From the NCBI RefSeq assembly GCF_029893585.1, contig NZ_JARXYX010000005.1, positions 276,734-340,733 on the forward strand: a stretch of 64,000 nt of DNA, written 5' to 3'. The notes below the pieces were generated by a model. The model was not told the origin of the DNA. It did no database searches and saw only the letters and a list, made by a program, of their open reading frames with translations. This document shows positions 54,049 to 62,345 of this stretch, piece by piece. The translations under genes and the position numbers were made by a program. Position 1 is the first letter of the stretch; the number at the start of each line of letters is the position of its first letter. This DNA is from Streptomyces sp. LBL (GTDB lineage: Bacteria > Actinomycetota > Actinomycetes > Streptomycetales > Streptomycetaceae).

Positions 54049-54077
54049 CGTAACCCAAGTGCCACGCCACTCGTTGT
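54049..54077 (+). promoter_or_regulatory. BldN-type promoter of rsbN
   Basis: CGTAAC at 54049-54054 and CGTTGT at 54072-54077, 17 bases apart. The published BldN consensus is CGTAAC and CGTTGA with a 16/17-base spacer, and rsbN is known to be a BldN target in S. venezuelae. Transcription should start near 54084, about 125 bases before the GTG. Confidence 0.75.
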
Positions 54078-54207
54078 GCGGGATGCAGGCTCCCTGTGGT
54101 CACCCCCTGGCCGACTTCGATCACCCGATCGTGTGCTTGTGGTCAGGGCGTGCAACCCTCAGGACCCCCTGGGGAGTCGACCGTCTTGACGAGAGGAGGT
54201 GCCGCCA

Positions 54208-55476
54208 GTGATCGCGAACGTTTCGGCGCACCGGCGGGCGAACGCCTTCGCCCAGACCCTGGACGAGCAGTCCGACCGGGGCACGGCGGCCGAGCAGTCC
54301 GAAGGACCCCCGCCGTCCCCGGCTGCTGCGGAACAGACCGAGCAGGGCCGGCTGACGGCCTTCGCGACGCGTCTCGGCGAGTTGCCCAAGCCACAGCTGG
54401 ACCCCGAGGTCAAGGTCGTCCATCGGGCCCAGTTGGTGGCCGCGATGGAGGCCATGCTGCTGGAGGGCACCGTACCGGGAGGCGCGGCGCGGGACCCCTC
54501 GGTGCCCGGGCAGCGCTCGCCCCGGGCCCGGGGCACCCATCGGGCGAGCCCACTGGGAAAACTCCGACCGCGTTCCCGCCTGACCAAGGGTCTTGCCGCG
54601 GGCGGGCTGAGCGTCAGTGTGGCCGCGGGCGCCTTCGGTGGAGTCGCCGCTGCCAGCTCGGACGCCCTGCCCGGTGACTCGCTCTACGGCCTCAAGCGAG
54701 GCATCGAGGACTTCAAGCTCACCTACCTGTCCGACGGCGAGGACGAACGCGGTGTCGCCTACCTCGACCAGGCCTCCACCCGCCTGAGCGAGGCCCGCCG
54801 CCTCATGGAGCGCGGCCGCGACGGCGACCTCGACCACGAGTCCCTCGGGGAGATCCGCCGGGCCCTGTCCGGCGTGCAGCACGACGCCTCCGAGGGCCAC
54901 CGTCTGCTCACCGCCGCGTACCAGCACGACCCGGATTCCCTGGGCCCCATCCAGGCCCTCGACGCCTTCTCGCGCTCGCACCGCGACGCCTGGGGCACCC
55001 TGCGCGACAGACTGCCCGTGCAGCTCGGTGACGTCAGTCAGCAGGTCACCTCGGTCTTCGACGCCATAGACGAAGAAGTCGCCCCGCTGCAGTCCCGCCT
55101 CCCGCAGCCCCCGGCCCAGGGCGACAGCGGCCAGGGCCGTCGGCAGGGCTCCGGTCCGGCGGCCTCCGACAGCTCGTCCGGTTCCGGCCGCTCGTCCGGT
55201 TCCGGCCGCTCGTCGACCCCCAGCACCGGCAGCGGCAGCTCCTCCGAGAGCAGCGGCACCGGAAGCCACCGCCCCAGCAGGCCCGCCGGCTCCGCCGACG
55301 CGGACGACGGCCTGCTCGGCAGCGACACCGGCGGCCTGCTCGACCCGCCGAAGGACACCGGCAGCACGACCCCGTCCACCAGCACCCCACCCACCACCGA
55401 ACCGGACGTCACCCTCCCACCCCTGCTCCCGGGCCTCCTCCCCGGCCTGGGCATCGAGGGCGAGGACACCAACTAG
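54208..55476 (+). CDS. rsbN: anti-sigma factor RsbN
   Basis: A 422-residue membrane protein. The N-terminal ~120 residues are cytosolic and should bind BldN (NAFAQTLDEQSDRG; FATRLGELPKPQLDPEVKVVHRAQLVAAMEAML). One hydrophobic helix follows (GLAAGGLSVSVAAGAFGGVAAASS), then an exported DUF5667-like helical domain (DALPGDSLYGLKRGIEDFKL) and a Ser/Gly/Thr-rich tail with repeats (SSGSGRSSGSGRSS). GTG 54208 follows a strong GAGGAGGT. Driven by BldN itself, it closes a feedback loop. Confidence 0.92.
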   Translation: MIANVSAHRRANAFAQTLDEQSDRGTAAEQSEGPPPSPAAAEQTEQGRLTAFATRLGELPKPQLDPEVKVVHRAQLVAAMEAMLLEGTVPGGAARDPSVPGQRSPRARGTHRASPLGKLRPRSRLTKGLAAGGLSVSVAAGAFGGVAAASSDALPGDSLYGLKRGIEDFKLTYLSDGEDERGVAYLDQASTRLSEARRLMERGRDGDLDHESLGEIRRALSGVQHDASEGHRLLTAAYQHDPDSLGPIQALDAFSRSHRDAWGTLRDRLPVQLGDVSQQVTSVFDAIDEEVAPLQSRLPQPPAQGDSGQGRRQGSGPAASDSSSGSGRSSGSGRSSTPSTGSGSSSESSGTGSHRPSRPAGSADADDGLLGSDTGGLLDPPKDTGSTTPSTSTPPTTEPDVTLPPLLPGLLPGLGIEGEDTN

Positions 55477-55497
55477 AGGCCACACCAGGCCCGTACG

Positions 55498-55548
55498 GTA
55501 CGACGACGGGGGCGCCCCTTCTCAGGAAGGGCGCCCCCGTCGTCGTAC
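55498..55548. terminator. long hairpin between rsbN and acyltransferase genes
   Basis: GTACGACGACGGGGGCGCCC pairs with its complement ending at 55548 (about 20 bp, then a CTTC/GAAG inner stem) around a short loop. It can serve both convergent genes. Confidence 0.85.
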
Positions 55549-55584
55549 GACGCGCTGGAGAACAAGGCGCTGGAGAACCAGGCG

Positions 55585-56646
55585 CTAGAAGAACACCGAC
55601 CGCCGCTGCACCAACAACTTGTACAACGTGTGCTGGATCTGCTCCCTGACCTGGTCCGTCAGGTTGAACATCAGCATCGGGTCCTCCGCAGCCTCCGGCG
55701 GAAACCCGTCCGTGGGAATCGGCTCACCGAACTGGATCGTCCACTTCGTCGGCAACGGAATCGCACCCAGCGGACCGAGCCACGGAAAGGTCGGCGTCAA
55801 CGGGAAATACGGGAAGCCCAGAACGCGCGCCAAGGTCTTGGCGTTGCCGATCATCGGGTAGATCTCCTCGGCCCCGACGATCGAGCAGGGGATGATCGGC
55901 GCGCCCTGCCGCAGCGCCGTGGAGACGAAGCCGCCACGGCCGAAGCGCTGCAGCTTGTAGCGCTCGCCGAAGGGCTTGCCGATGCCCTTGAAGCCCTCCG
56001 GCATCACTCCGACCAGCTCGCCCTGTGCCAGCAGTCGTTCGGCGTCCTCGGCGCAGGCCAGGGTGTGCCCGAGCTTGCGGGCCAGCTCGTTGACCACCGG
56101 CAGCATGAAGACCAGGTCCGCCGCCAGCAGACGCAGATGGCGGCCGTCGGGGTGCTGGTCGTGGACGGCCACCTGCATCATCAGGCCGTCCAGCGGAAGC
56201 GTCCCCGAGTGGTTGGCGACGATCAGCGCCCCGCCGTCGGACGGGATGTTCTCGACGCCCTTCACCTCGACCCGGAAGTACTTCTCGTACATGGGGCGCA
56301 GCAGGGACATCAGAACCTGGTCGGTCAACTCCTCGTCGTAACCGAAGTCGTCGATCTCGTAGTCCCCGGTGAGGCGGCGGCGCAGGAAGGCGAGACCGCC
56401 CGCGACACGCCGCTCCAGACCGCGGTGGTCGGTGCGGTCCTGCGGCTGCTCGGGCGGCTGTTCCTCACGGGTCACAGCAACATCATCCTGCGTGGACGGC
56501 CTGCTGGGCAAAGACGGGACCTCATGGACCAGCGGAGACTCCGTGCCCTTGCGCCGTTTCCCCGCGCTCCGGCGCCGCGGCGGCCGCTGCACGGCGCTCC
56601 CGCGGGACCGGTCGTCGTCGAACGGAATGACCTTGGCGTCCGCCAT
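55585..56646 (-). CDS. lysophospholipid (1-acylglycerol-3-phosphate) acyltransferase-family protein
   Basis: A 353-residue PlsC-like protein. The catalytic NHSGTLPLDGLM (H-x4-D) and the substrate motif GVMPEGFKGIGKPFGERYKLQRF are visible, followed by PIIPCSIVGAEE. An N-terminal ~80-residue extension is rich in Arg and Gln. ATG 56646 has AGGAGCG upstream. It starts 14 bases after the epimerase stop; together they form a two-gene unit. Acyl acceptor unknown. Confidence 0.9.
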   Translation of the reverse strand: MADAKVIPFDDDRSRGSAVQRPPRRRSAGKRRKGTESPLVHEVPSLPSRPSTQDDVAVTREEQPPEQPQDRTDHRGLERRVAGGLAFLRRRLTGDYEIDDFGYDEELTDQVLMSLLRPMYEKYFRVEVKGVENIPSDGGALIVANHSGTLPLDGLMMQVAVHDQHPDGRHLRLLAADLVFMLPVVNELARKLGHTLACAEDAERLLAQGELVGVMPEGFKGIGKPFGERYKLQRFGRGGFVSTALRQGAPIIPCSIVGAEEIYPMIGNAKTLARVLGFPYFPLTPTFPWLGPLGAIPLPTKWTIQFGEPIPTDGFPPEAAEDPMLMFNLTDQVREQIQHTLYKLLVQRRSVFF

Positions 56647-56660
56647 CGTTGATGCGCTCC

Positions 56661-57722
56661 TCAGTTGGCGCTCTGCGTCTGGGGGTGGCCGCCGCCCGCG
56701 AAGGGCAACGCGGCGACCCGGTCGACGGCCCCGGCCACGGTCTCGGGCGGCAGGAGCCCGGGTCCGCGGCTGCGCGCGAACTCCGCGAAGGTCTCCGCCG
56801 TCGTGTACTTCGGCCGGAAACCCAACGTCTCCCGCATCTGGGTCGTCGACACGACCCGGCCGTGGGTCAGCAGCCGGATCTGCTCGGGCGAGAAGTCCGT
56901 CATACCCAGCGTACGCACCAGGGAGCCCGCCCAGGTGACGGCAGGCAGGAGCAGGGGCACGGTGGGCCGGCCGAGCCGCCGCGAACACTGCGACAGCAAG
57001 AGCACGCCGTCGCCCGCGATGTTGAAGGTGCCGCTGTTGAGCGTGCCCCGCTCCGGCTCGTGAGAGGCGATCCGCAGCACCTCGATCACGTCGTCCTCGT
57101 GCACGAACTGCAGCCGCGGGTCGTATCCGAACACGGTCGGCAGCACCGGCAGCGAGAAGTACGAGGCGAGCGGGGTGTCCACGGTCGGACCGAGGATGTT
57201 GGCGAACCGCAGCGCACACACGGCGACATCGGGCCGCCGCCGGGCGAACCCCCGCACGTACCCCTCGACCTCGACGGTGTCCTTGGCGAAGCCGCCACTG
57301 GGCAGCGACTTCGGCGGAGTGGTCTCGGTGAACACGGCGGGATCCCGGGGCGCGGACCCGTAGACGTTCGTACTGGACTTCACCACGAGCCGCTTGACGT
57401 TCGGCGACTTCTGACAGGCGCCGAGCAGCTGCATGGTGCCGATGACGTTGGTCTCCTTGACCGAGGTCCGGCTGCCGCTGCCGAGCGCGGTCGCGGTCAC
57501 GTCCAGGTGGACGACCGTGTCGGCGGCCGTCTCCGCGAGCACCCGCGCGATGGTGGGCTGTCGCAGATCGGCCTGGATGAAGTCGGCACCGCCCAGATGG
57601 TGCTCGGGCGGCACGACGTCCACGGCGATGACCCGGTCCACCTGTGGGTCACGCTGGATCCGTCGTACGAACCGGCCCCCCAGTTGACGGGCCACTCCGG
57701 TCACGAGCACGACCTTGCCCAA
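56661..57722 (-). CDS. NAD-dependent epimerase/dehydratase-family protein
   Basis: A 353-residue extended SDR. It starts with VLVTGVARQLGGRFVRRI (Rossmann GxxGxxG variant GVARQLGG) and contains DTVVHLDVTATALGS, FTETTPPKSLP and ALRFANILGP. The usual Tyr-x3-Lys catalytic pair is not clear, so activity as an epimerase is uncertain. The likely start is TTG 57722, with GGAAGG eight bases upstream. First gene of the pair with the acyltransferase. Confidence 0.85.
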   Translation of the reverse strand: MGKVVLVTGVARQLGGRFVRRIQRDPQVDRVIAVDVVPPEHHLGGADFIQADLRQPTIARVLAETAADTVVHLDVTATALGSGSRTSVKETNVIGTMQLLGACQKSPNVKRLVVKSSTNVYGSAPRDPAVFTETTPPKSLPSGGFAKDTVEVEGYVRGFARRRPDVAVCALRFANILGPTVDTPLASYFSLPVLPTVFGYDPRLQFVHEDDVIEVLRIASHEPERGTLNSGTFNIAGDGVLLLSQCSRRLGRPTVPLLLPAVTWAGSLVRTLGMTDFSPEQIRLLTHGRVVSTTQMRETLGFRPKYTTAETFAEFARSRGPGLLPPETVAGAVDRVAALPFAGGGHPQTQSAN

Positions 57723-57947
57723 GATCAGCGCCTTCCTTCCAGCCCTCGTACTGCCCCGCGTACCTGCCCCGCGTACTACCCCGCACCGTGCCGCGTTCCC
57801 CGTGTACGGCCAACCTAGCCGGTCGGTGTCGCGCTGTGATGACCGCCCACTGCACGAAGTGACGGCACCCACAGACGTACGAACAGACCAAGCCATGTGG
57901 CCCACATGCATACGCACAACGCACCGCCCGGGTGTCCGGACACGCAT

Positions 57948-57978
57948 GTGGCCCCCCACCGATGTGGTGGGGGGCCAC
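57948..57978 (-). terminator. terminator of the bTHX gene
   Basis: GTGGCCCCCCACC pairs perfectly with GGTGGGGGGCCAC around GATGT. It lies 42 bases downstream of the bTHX stop on the minus strand. Confidence 0.85.
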
Positions 57979-58019
57979 AACGCGCTGTGTGTGCGCGGTG
58001 CCGCGTACTTCTGTTGCGA

Positions 58020-58118
58020 CTACTTCTTGTTGCGACGCTGAACGCGCGTGCGCTTGAGCAGCTTGCGGTGCTTCTTCTTGGCCATCCGCTTGCGCCGCTT
58101 CTTGATAACAGAGCCCAC
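58020..58118 (-). CDS. small ribosomal protein bTHX (AURKAIP1/COX24-like), 32 aa
   Basis: GTG 58118 opens a 32-residue basic peptide: [20 protein letters not shown], then [12 protein letters not shown]. This matches the AURKAIP1/COX24-domain small-subunit proteins (bS22/bTHX type) found in actinobacteria. It binds 16S rRNA in the small subunit. Own terminator at 57948-57978. Too short for many gene finders. Confidence 0.9.
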   Translation of the reverse strand: MGSVIKKRRKRMAKKKHRKLLKRTRVQRRNKK

Positions 58119-58224
58119 GACTACCCTCGCTCACTTCTCATCACTCGGTGCTGGGCGCCATGGGCCCATACGACCTACAAGGGCTTAGCCTACCCGCCCG
58201 AGCGCTGAGGTCGTAATCGAGGTG

Positions 58225-58263
58225 CCGGGGTGATCCTTTGCCTAGCCCTGAGGATCACCCCGG
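58225..58263 (-). terminator. terminator of the BldC-like gene
   Basis: CCGGGGTGATCCT (58225-58237) pairs perfectly with AGGATCACCCCGG (58251-58263) around a 13-base loop, directly downstream of the gene ending at 58274. Confidence 0.75.
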
Positions 58264-58273
58264 GCCGTCGTCG

Positions 58274-58483
58274 TCAGGCGGTTTCCACCCCCACATAGCT
58301 CTCGCGGAGGTACTCGTGAACCGCGTTCTCGGGGACACGGAAGGACCGCCCCACCCGGATCGCAGGCAGATGACCGCTGTGCACCAACCGGTACACGGTC
58401 ATCTTCGACACTCGCATCACCGAGGCGACTTCCGCCACGGTAAGGAACTGAACCTCGCTCAGAGGCCTCTGCTCAGCAGCCAT
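58274..58483 (-). CDS. BldC-like helix-turn-helix protein (MerR/excisionase family)
   Basis: A 69-residue DNA-binding protein: FLTVAEVASVMRVSKMTVYRLVHSGHLPAIRVGRSFRV is the winged helix-turn-helix of the BldC/excisionase family. The protein is as short as BldC (68 aa), and Streptomyces encodes a BldC paralogue in this bldN region. No phage integrase is near, so it is probably a chromosomal regulator. ATG 58483; upstream in-frame starts exist but look non-coding. Confidence 0.9.
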   Translation of the reverse strand: MAAEQRPLSEVQFLTVAEVASVMRVSKMTVYRLVHSGHLPAIRVGRSFRVPENAVHEYLRESYVGVETA

Positions 58484-58612
58484 GACACACCTGAACCTTC
58501 CGCACTCGACGGTCACCGGCTTCCCCTTCCGGTGACTCTTCGTCGTTGCGTGCTCACTCCCCAATGTAGGGGCGGGTGATGCAAGTGGGGAAGAGGTGCA
58601 CCCATCGGAGGC

Positions 58613-59467
58613 CTACTGTGACAGACACGCTCGATTGAGTACGTAGCGGGTAAGCGGCCGGTAGTACTCGGACCGCACGGCGTCATCAAGTGGAACGACA
58701 ACGGACACGACCCCTTCCGCCTCCCCCACGAACAACGCGGGGTCATCCGTGTCGGCCGGCCCAATGGCCTCAAACCCCAGCTGACCTGCTCCGCAGACCC
58801 ACCCGTGATCCCCGATGACGAGCTCGGGCAGAGGCCCTCCGGCATCCGCGGCCGCGGCCAGCGCGACCCGAACCGGGAGCGGTGAGTGCGTGTGCGCACC
58901 AGCCGCCCGGCCGGAGCTCGGCGGGCCGGGTTGTCGCACCAGCGCGACTCCTCGTACGTAGTCGAGGTTGTACGTGCGTAGACCAAACCGGGTCGTTATG
59001 TCGACACAGCGACCCTGCGCCGGGGTGAGAACAGTACATCCCGCCGCCGACAACGCGTCCGCCAAAGCGGCGTAGAAGCCGAGCAGCCGATGCGGGTGCC
59101 CGGTACCGAGCAGCACGGGCGCGCCACGGTCGGCCACGTCGGCGAGCCGCCCCGCGAAGGCATCCAACGCGGCCACCGTCAGCTCCGGATCGATCACATC
59201 ATGACCAGATACATGCCCCGGATCGGCCGAAACCCCACACTTGTCCGCCATCAACTCAATCAATTCCCGCACCCCCCAGCCCCGTTCAGGATCAATCCCG
59301 ATCAGAACCCGGGGATCACGAGCCGCGAACAACCGATAACTCCGAAGACTCTCCTCCCGCGAGGTAGCCACAACCCCCGCCAACCGAGCCGCAAGAAGAT
59401 GAGCGCGCAACGCCTCAGTGCCCCACACCCCTGCGATGCTGACGGACAACCCCCCACCCACACCCAC
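58613..59467 (-). CDS. phosphatase-annotated actinobacterial protein of unknown family
   Basis: About 284 residues, no signal or membrane helix. Its main features are SREESLRSYRLFAARDPRVLIGIDPERGW, DVIDPELTVAALDAFAG, PVLLGTGHPHRLLGFYAALADALSAAGC and LPELVIGDHGWVCGAGQLGFEAIGPADTDDPALFVGEAEG. Orthologues at this position in Streptomyces are usually labelled phosphatase; I recognise no strict catalytic motif. The start is uncertain: GTG 59467, or a TTG a few codons later after GGTGGGGGG. Confidence 0.75.
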   Translation of the reverse strand: MGVGGGLSVSIAGVWGTEALRAHLLAARLAGVVATSREESLRSYRLFAARDPRVLIGIDPERGWGVRELIELMADKCGVSADPGHVSGHDVIDPELTVAALDAFAGRLADVADRGAPVLLGTGHPHRLLGFYAALADALSAAGCTVLTPAQGRCVDITTRFGLRTYNLDYVRGVALVRQPGPPSSGRAAGAHTHSPLPVRVALAAAADAGGPLPELVIGDHGWVCGAGQLGFEAIGPADTDDPALFVGEAEGVVSVVVPLDDAVRSEYYRPLTRYVLNRACLSQ

Positions 59468-59921
59468 CGAACAGAAAAACTCCGCACAGTCGGCGTAACG
59501 ACGGCACGCTCACGGGACGCGGCGCGGGGCGGCGGAGCCCCGGACAAGGACGCAGGAGGCGTAGTCCGCGCCAGGTCCACGTCGGCAACACCGCCGGGGT
59601 CCAGGGCCGGAGCCCCGCCACCGGCGGGACCGAAGAAGCGGCGGGCCCCCTGGGAGCACCTGAGGCACAGCCCCGCCGGATCCGAGACGCAGTCCCGCGA
59701 GCGGTCGCAGGAGACGCAGTGCCCGCCGGGGTCCCAAGAGACGCAGTGCCCGCCGGGGACGAAGGGGCGGAGCCCCTGGGAATCGCTACCGGTAGGGGCG
59801 GCGGGGGCGAGAACCGCCACACCTCAACCCACCGAACGCCTCAACCCACCGACGCACCGAACACCCCAGCGCACCCCCGCCCGCCCCCAACCACCCCACC
59901 CAGCCCCAACCTCCCCACTCC
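59468..59921. repeat. 450-bp intergenic region with direct repeats and GGGGC(G)GAGCCCC motifs
   Basis: No gene is convincing. 59711-59760 has two tandem copies of a 24-base unit around GACGCAGTGCCCGCCGGGG. GGGGCGGAGCCCC-type palindromes occur at about 59525-59545 and 59764-59780; similar units recur in intergenic DNA of many Streptomyces. 59820-59920 is a run of CCCACCGAACGCC-like units. Confidence 0.65.
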
Positions 59922-61094
59922 TCAAGCCAAAAGCCCCCGCAACGGAAACACGGCCCGCCGCGCCGCCAGCACCGCCTGATCCAACCGATCCGCAGGGTCG
60001 TACCCCGACTCCCACCCCGCCCAGGACACCGGCCACCGCCCGTCAGTCATCCGCGCCGGCCCAAGCTGCCGAGTCCGGGCGAAAACCTCCTGCCGCCACC
60101 CCTCGGGGATCATCGCCTCCGGCGCCACCGGCCGCCCCGCCGCGATCCCCACCAGATGCGTCCAGGACCGCGGCACCACATCCACCACCGCGTATCCACC
60201 CCCGCCCAGCGCCACCCACCGCCCCTCGGCGTACTCATGCGCCAGATCGTGACAGGCGGCCTGCACAGCCCGCTGCGCGTCCAGCGACACCGCCAGATGC
60301 GCGAGCGGATCCTCAAAATGCGTATCGGCCCCGTGCTGCGTCACCAACACCTGAGGCCGAAAGTCAGCGATCACCTCAGGCACCACCGCGTGAAACGCCC
60401 GCAGCCACCCCGCATCCCCCGTCCCCGCCGGCAACGCCACATTCACCGCCGCCCCCTCCGCGGACTCCGCCCCGGTCTCCTCCGGCCACCCGGTCTGCGG
60501 AAACAACGTACGAGGATGCTCATGCAGCGAGATCGTCAGAACCCGCGGATCCTCCCAGAACGCCGCCTGCACCCCGTCCCCGTGATGCACATCGACATCC
60601 ACATAGGCGACCCGCGAAGCCCCCAGCTCCAGCAACCGAGCGATGGCCAACGACGCGTCGTTGTAGATACAGAACCCCGACGCTCCCCCGGGCATCGCAT
60701 GATGCAACCCACCCGCGAAGTTCACCGCGTGCAGCGCGTCCCCCCGCCACACGGCCTCCGCCGCCCCCACCGACTGCCCCGCGATCAACGCGGACACCTC
60801 ATGCATCCCGGCAAACGCCGGATCATCGAGCGTCCCCAGCCCGTACGACGAGTCCGCGGCCCGGGGATCCACGGAGGCCGCCTTCACGGCCTCGACATAG
60901 TCCTCCCGGTGAACCAGCCGCAGCGTCGACTCCCCCGCCGGCTTGGCCGCGACGACCTCGGCCTCCCGATCAAGCCCGAACGCCTGAACGAGCCTCCAGG
61001 TCAGGGCCAGCCGAACGGGATCCATCGGATGGTCCGGACCGAAGTCATAGCCCGTTACTGCCTCGTCCCACATCAGCTGTGCGCGGCCGCTCAT
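59922..61094 (-). CDS. acuC: AcuC-like histone-deacetylase-family protein
   Basis: A 390-residue class I/II HDAC fold. Zinc and charge-relay motifs are GGLHHAMPGGASGFCIYND and YVDVDVHHGDGVQAAFW, then LVTQHGADTHFEDPL and GGGGY. AcuC deacetylates acetyl-CoA synthetase in Bacillus; here it may reverse lysine acetylation of metabolic enzymes. ATG 61094 chosen; GTG 61103 adds three residues. The 5' end lies inside the 3' end of the MFS gene (about 50 bases overlap). Confidence 0.92.
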   Translation of the reverse strand: MSGRAQLMWDEAVTGYDFGPDHPMDPVRLALTWRLVQAFGLDREAEVVAAKPAGESTLRLVHREDYVEAVKAASVDPRAADSSYGLGTLDDPAFAGMHEVSALIAGQSVGAAEAVWRGDALHAVNFAGGLHHAMPGGASGFCIYNDASLAIARLLELGASRVAYVDVDVHHGDGVQAAFWEDPRVLTISLHEHPRTLFPQTGWPEETGAESAEGAAVNVALPAGTGDAGWLRAFHAVVPEVIADFRPQVLVTQHGADTHFEDPLAHLAVSLDAQRAVQAACHDLAHEYAEGRWVALGGGGYAVVDVVPRSWTHLVGIAAGRPVAPEAMIPEGWRQEVFARTRQLGPARMTDGRWPVSWAGWESGYDPADRLDQAVLAARRAVFPLRGLLA

Positions 61095-62271
61095 GCCCGC
61101 CACCGTATCGGTCCGGTTGAGTGTCGAACGACCTGGCGTACACGAGCGTCACCAGCACCAACACCATCGGTACAAGCATCGCCCCCCGGTAACTCCAGGC
61201 ATCCCCCAACGCCCCCACCAACGGCGAACCGATCAAAAAACCCACATAGTTGAAAACATTGAGCCGCGCGACCGCCGCATCCGACGCCCCAGGAAACAGC
61301 CGCCCAGCCGCCGCGAAGGTCTGCGGCACCAGCACGCACAACCCCAGCCCCAACAAGGTGAACCCGAGCATCCCCGCCCACGCCCCGGGCGCCGAGGCCA
61401 CCACCGCGAACCCCAGGGCAGCCACCACCGCCCCTCCCCGCACCACCACCACAGCCCCGAACCGCCGCACCCCGAAGTCCCCGATGGTCCGCCCCAGCAG
61501 CGTGGTCACCATGTACACGTTGTACGGCACGGTCGCCAGTTGCTCCGAGCTCCCCAGCACATCCTGCAGATACTTCGCACTCCAGTTGGAAACCGTCGAG
61601 TCCCCGATGTAGGCGAAGGACATCACCAGACACAACGGCAACAACAGCTTGAAGACAACCCCGGTGTTCGCACCCGTGCCCTCCCCCTTCGCCGCCTCGT
61701 CCCCCACGCCGACCTCCCTGTCGACGTACCACCGGCTCCCCACCAGCGCCGCCGGCAACAGCACGACCGCCACCGGCAGATACGACACCCACAACGCCAG
61801 ATGCCAGTGCGCCCCCACCCACGCGAGCGAGGCCCCCAGAATCCCGCCCAGGCTGTACACAGCATGGAAACTCAGCATGATGCTGCGCCCGTACGACCGC
61901 TGCAGACTCACCCCGAGCATGTTCATCGAGGCGTCCAGCGCACCCACGGCCAGCCCGAACGCCGCGAGCGAGACGCCCAGTTCGACCATGGACTCCCCCG
62001 CACCCACCCCGAGCAGCGCCAGGAGCACCACGGGCTGGGCCCACCTCAGCACCCGGCTGGGGGGTATCCGCTTCACCAACTGCTCGGTGCTCACACTCGC
62101 GGCCCCGGCGAGGATCGGCACAGCCGCGAGGAACGCGGGCAGCAACGCGTCGGAGACGCCGTACCGGTCCTGGATGGCGGGGATCCGCGTCACGAGCAGC
62201 GCGAAGGCAACACCCTGCGCGAAGAAGCTGAACGCCAGCGAGGCCCTGCCACGCCGCAGCACATCAGTCAT
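61045..62271 (-). CDS. MFS transporter (FucP/GlpT-unrelated, 12 helices)
   Basis: A 408-residue membrane protein with about 12 helices (FSFFAQGVAFALLVTRIPAIQDRYGVSD at the start; MLGFTLLGLGLCVLVPQTFAAAGRL later). The dipeptide pattern resembles the YbjJ-like MFS subfamily that exports or imports sugars or drugs; substrate unknown. Its coding end (DTQPDRYGGGHERPRTADVGRG) overlaps acuC by about 50 bases, a long overlap for this genome. Confidence 0.88.
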   Translation of the reverse strand: MTDVLRRGRASLAFSFFAQGVAFALLVTRIPAIQDRYGVSDALLPAFLAAVPILAGAASVSTEQLVKRIPPSRVLRWAQPVVLLALLGVGAGESMVELGVSLAAFGLAVGALDASMNMLGVSLQRSYGRSIMLSFHAVYSLGGILGASLAWVGAHWHLALWVSYLPVAVVLLPAALVGSRWYVDREVGVGDEAAKGEGTGANTGVVFKLLLPLCLVMSFAYIGDSTVSNWSAKYLQDVLGSSEQLATVPYNVYMVTTLLGRTIGDFGVRRFGAVVVVRGGAVVAALGFAVVASAPGAWAGMLGFTLLGLGLCVLVPQTFAAAGRLFPGASDAAVARLNVFNYVGFLIGSPLVGALGDAWSYRGAMLVPMVLVLVTLVYARSFDTQPDRYGGGHERPRTADVGRGSNGL

Positions 62272-62345
62272 GGCGGCGAGCGTAGGGCCCCGGTGTACTC
62301 GTGGGTAGATCCAGCCAAAGATGAATTCCTCTCAGCTTCACTCGA

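Noticed and set aside
58274..58483. The excisionase-like protein as evidence of an integrated plasmid or phage
   Set aside because: No integrase, att repeat or tRNA gene is near, and the size and place fit a BldC-type chromosomal regulator.
59302..59820. A 172-codon minus-strand frame with GHCVSWDPGGHCVS-type repeats
   Set aside because: It comes from the tandem repeats at 59711-59760 and overlaps the start of the real gene ending at 59467.
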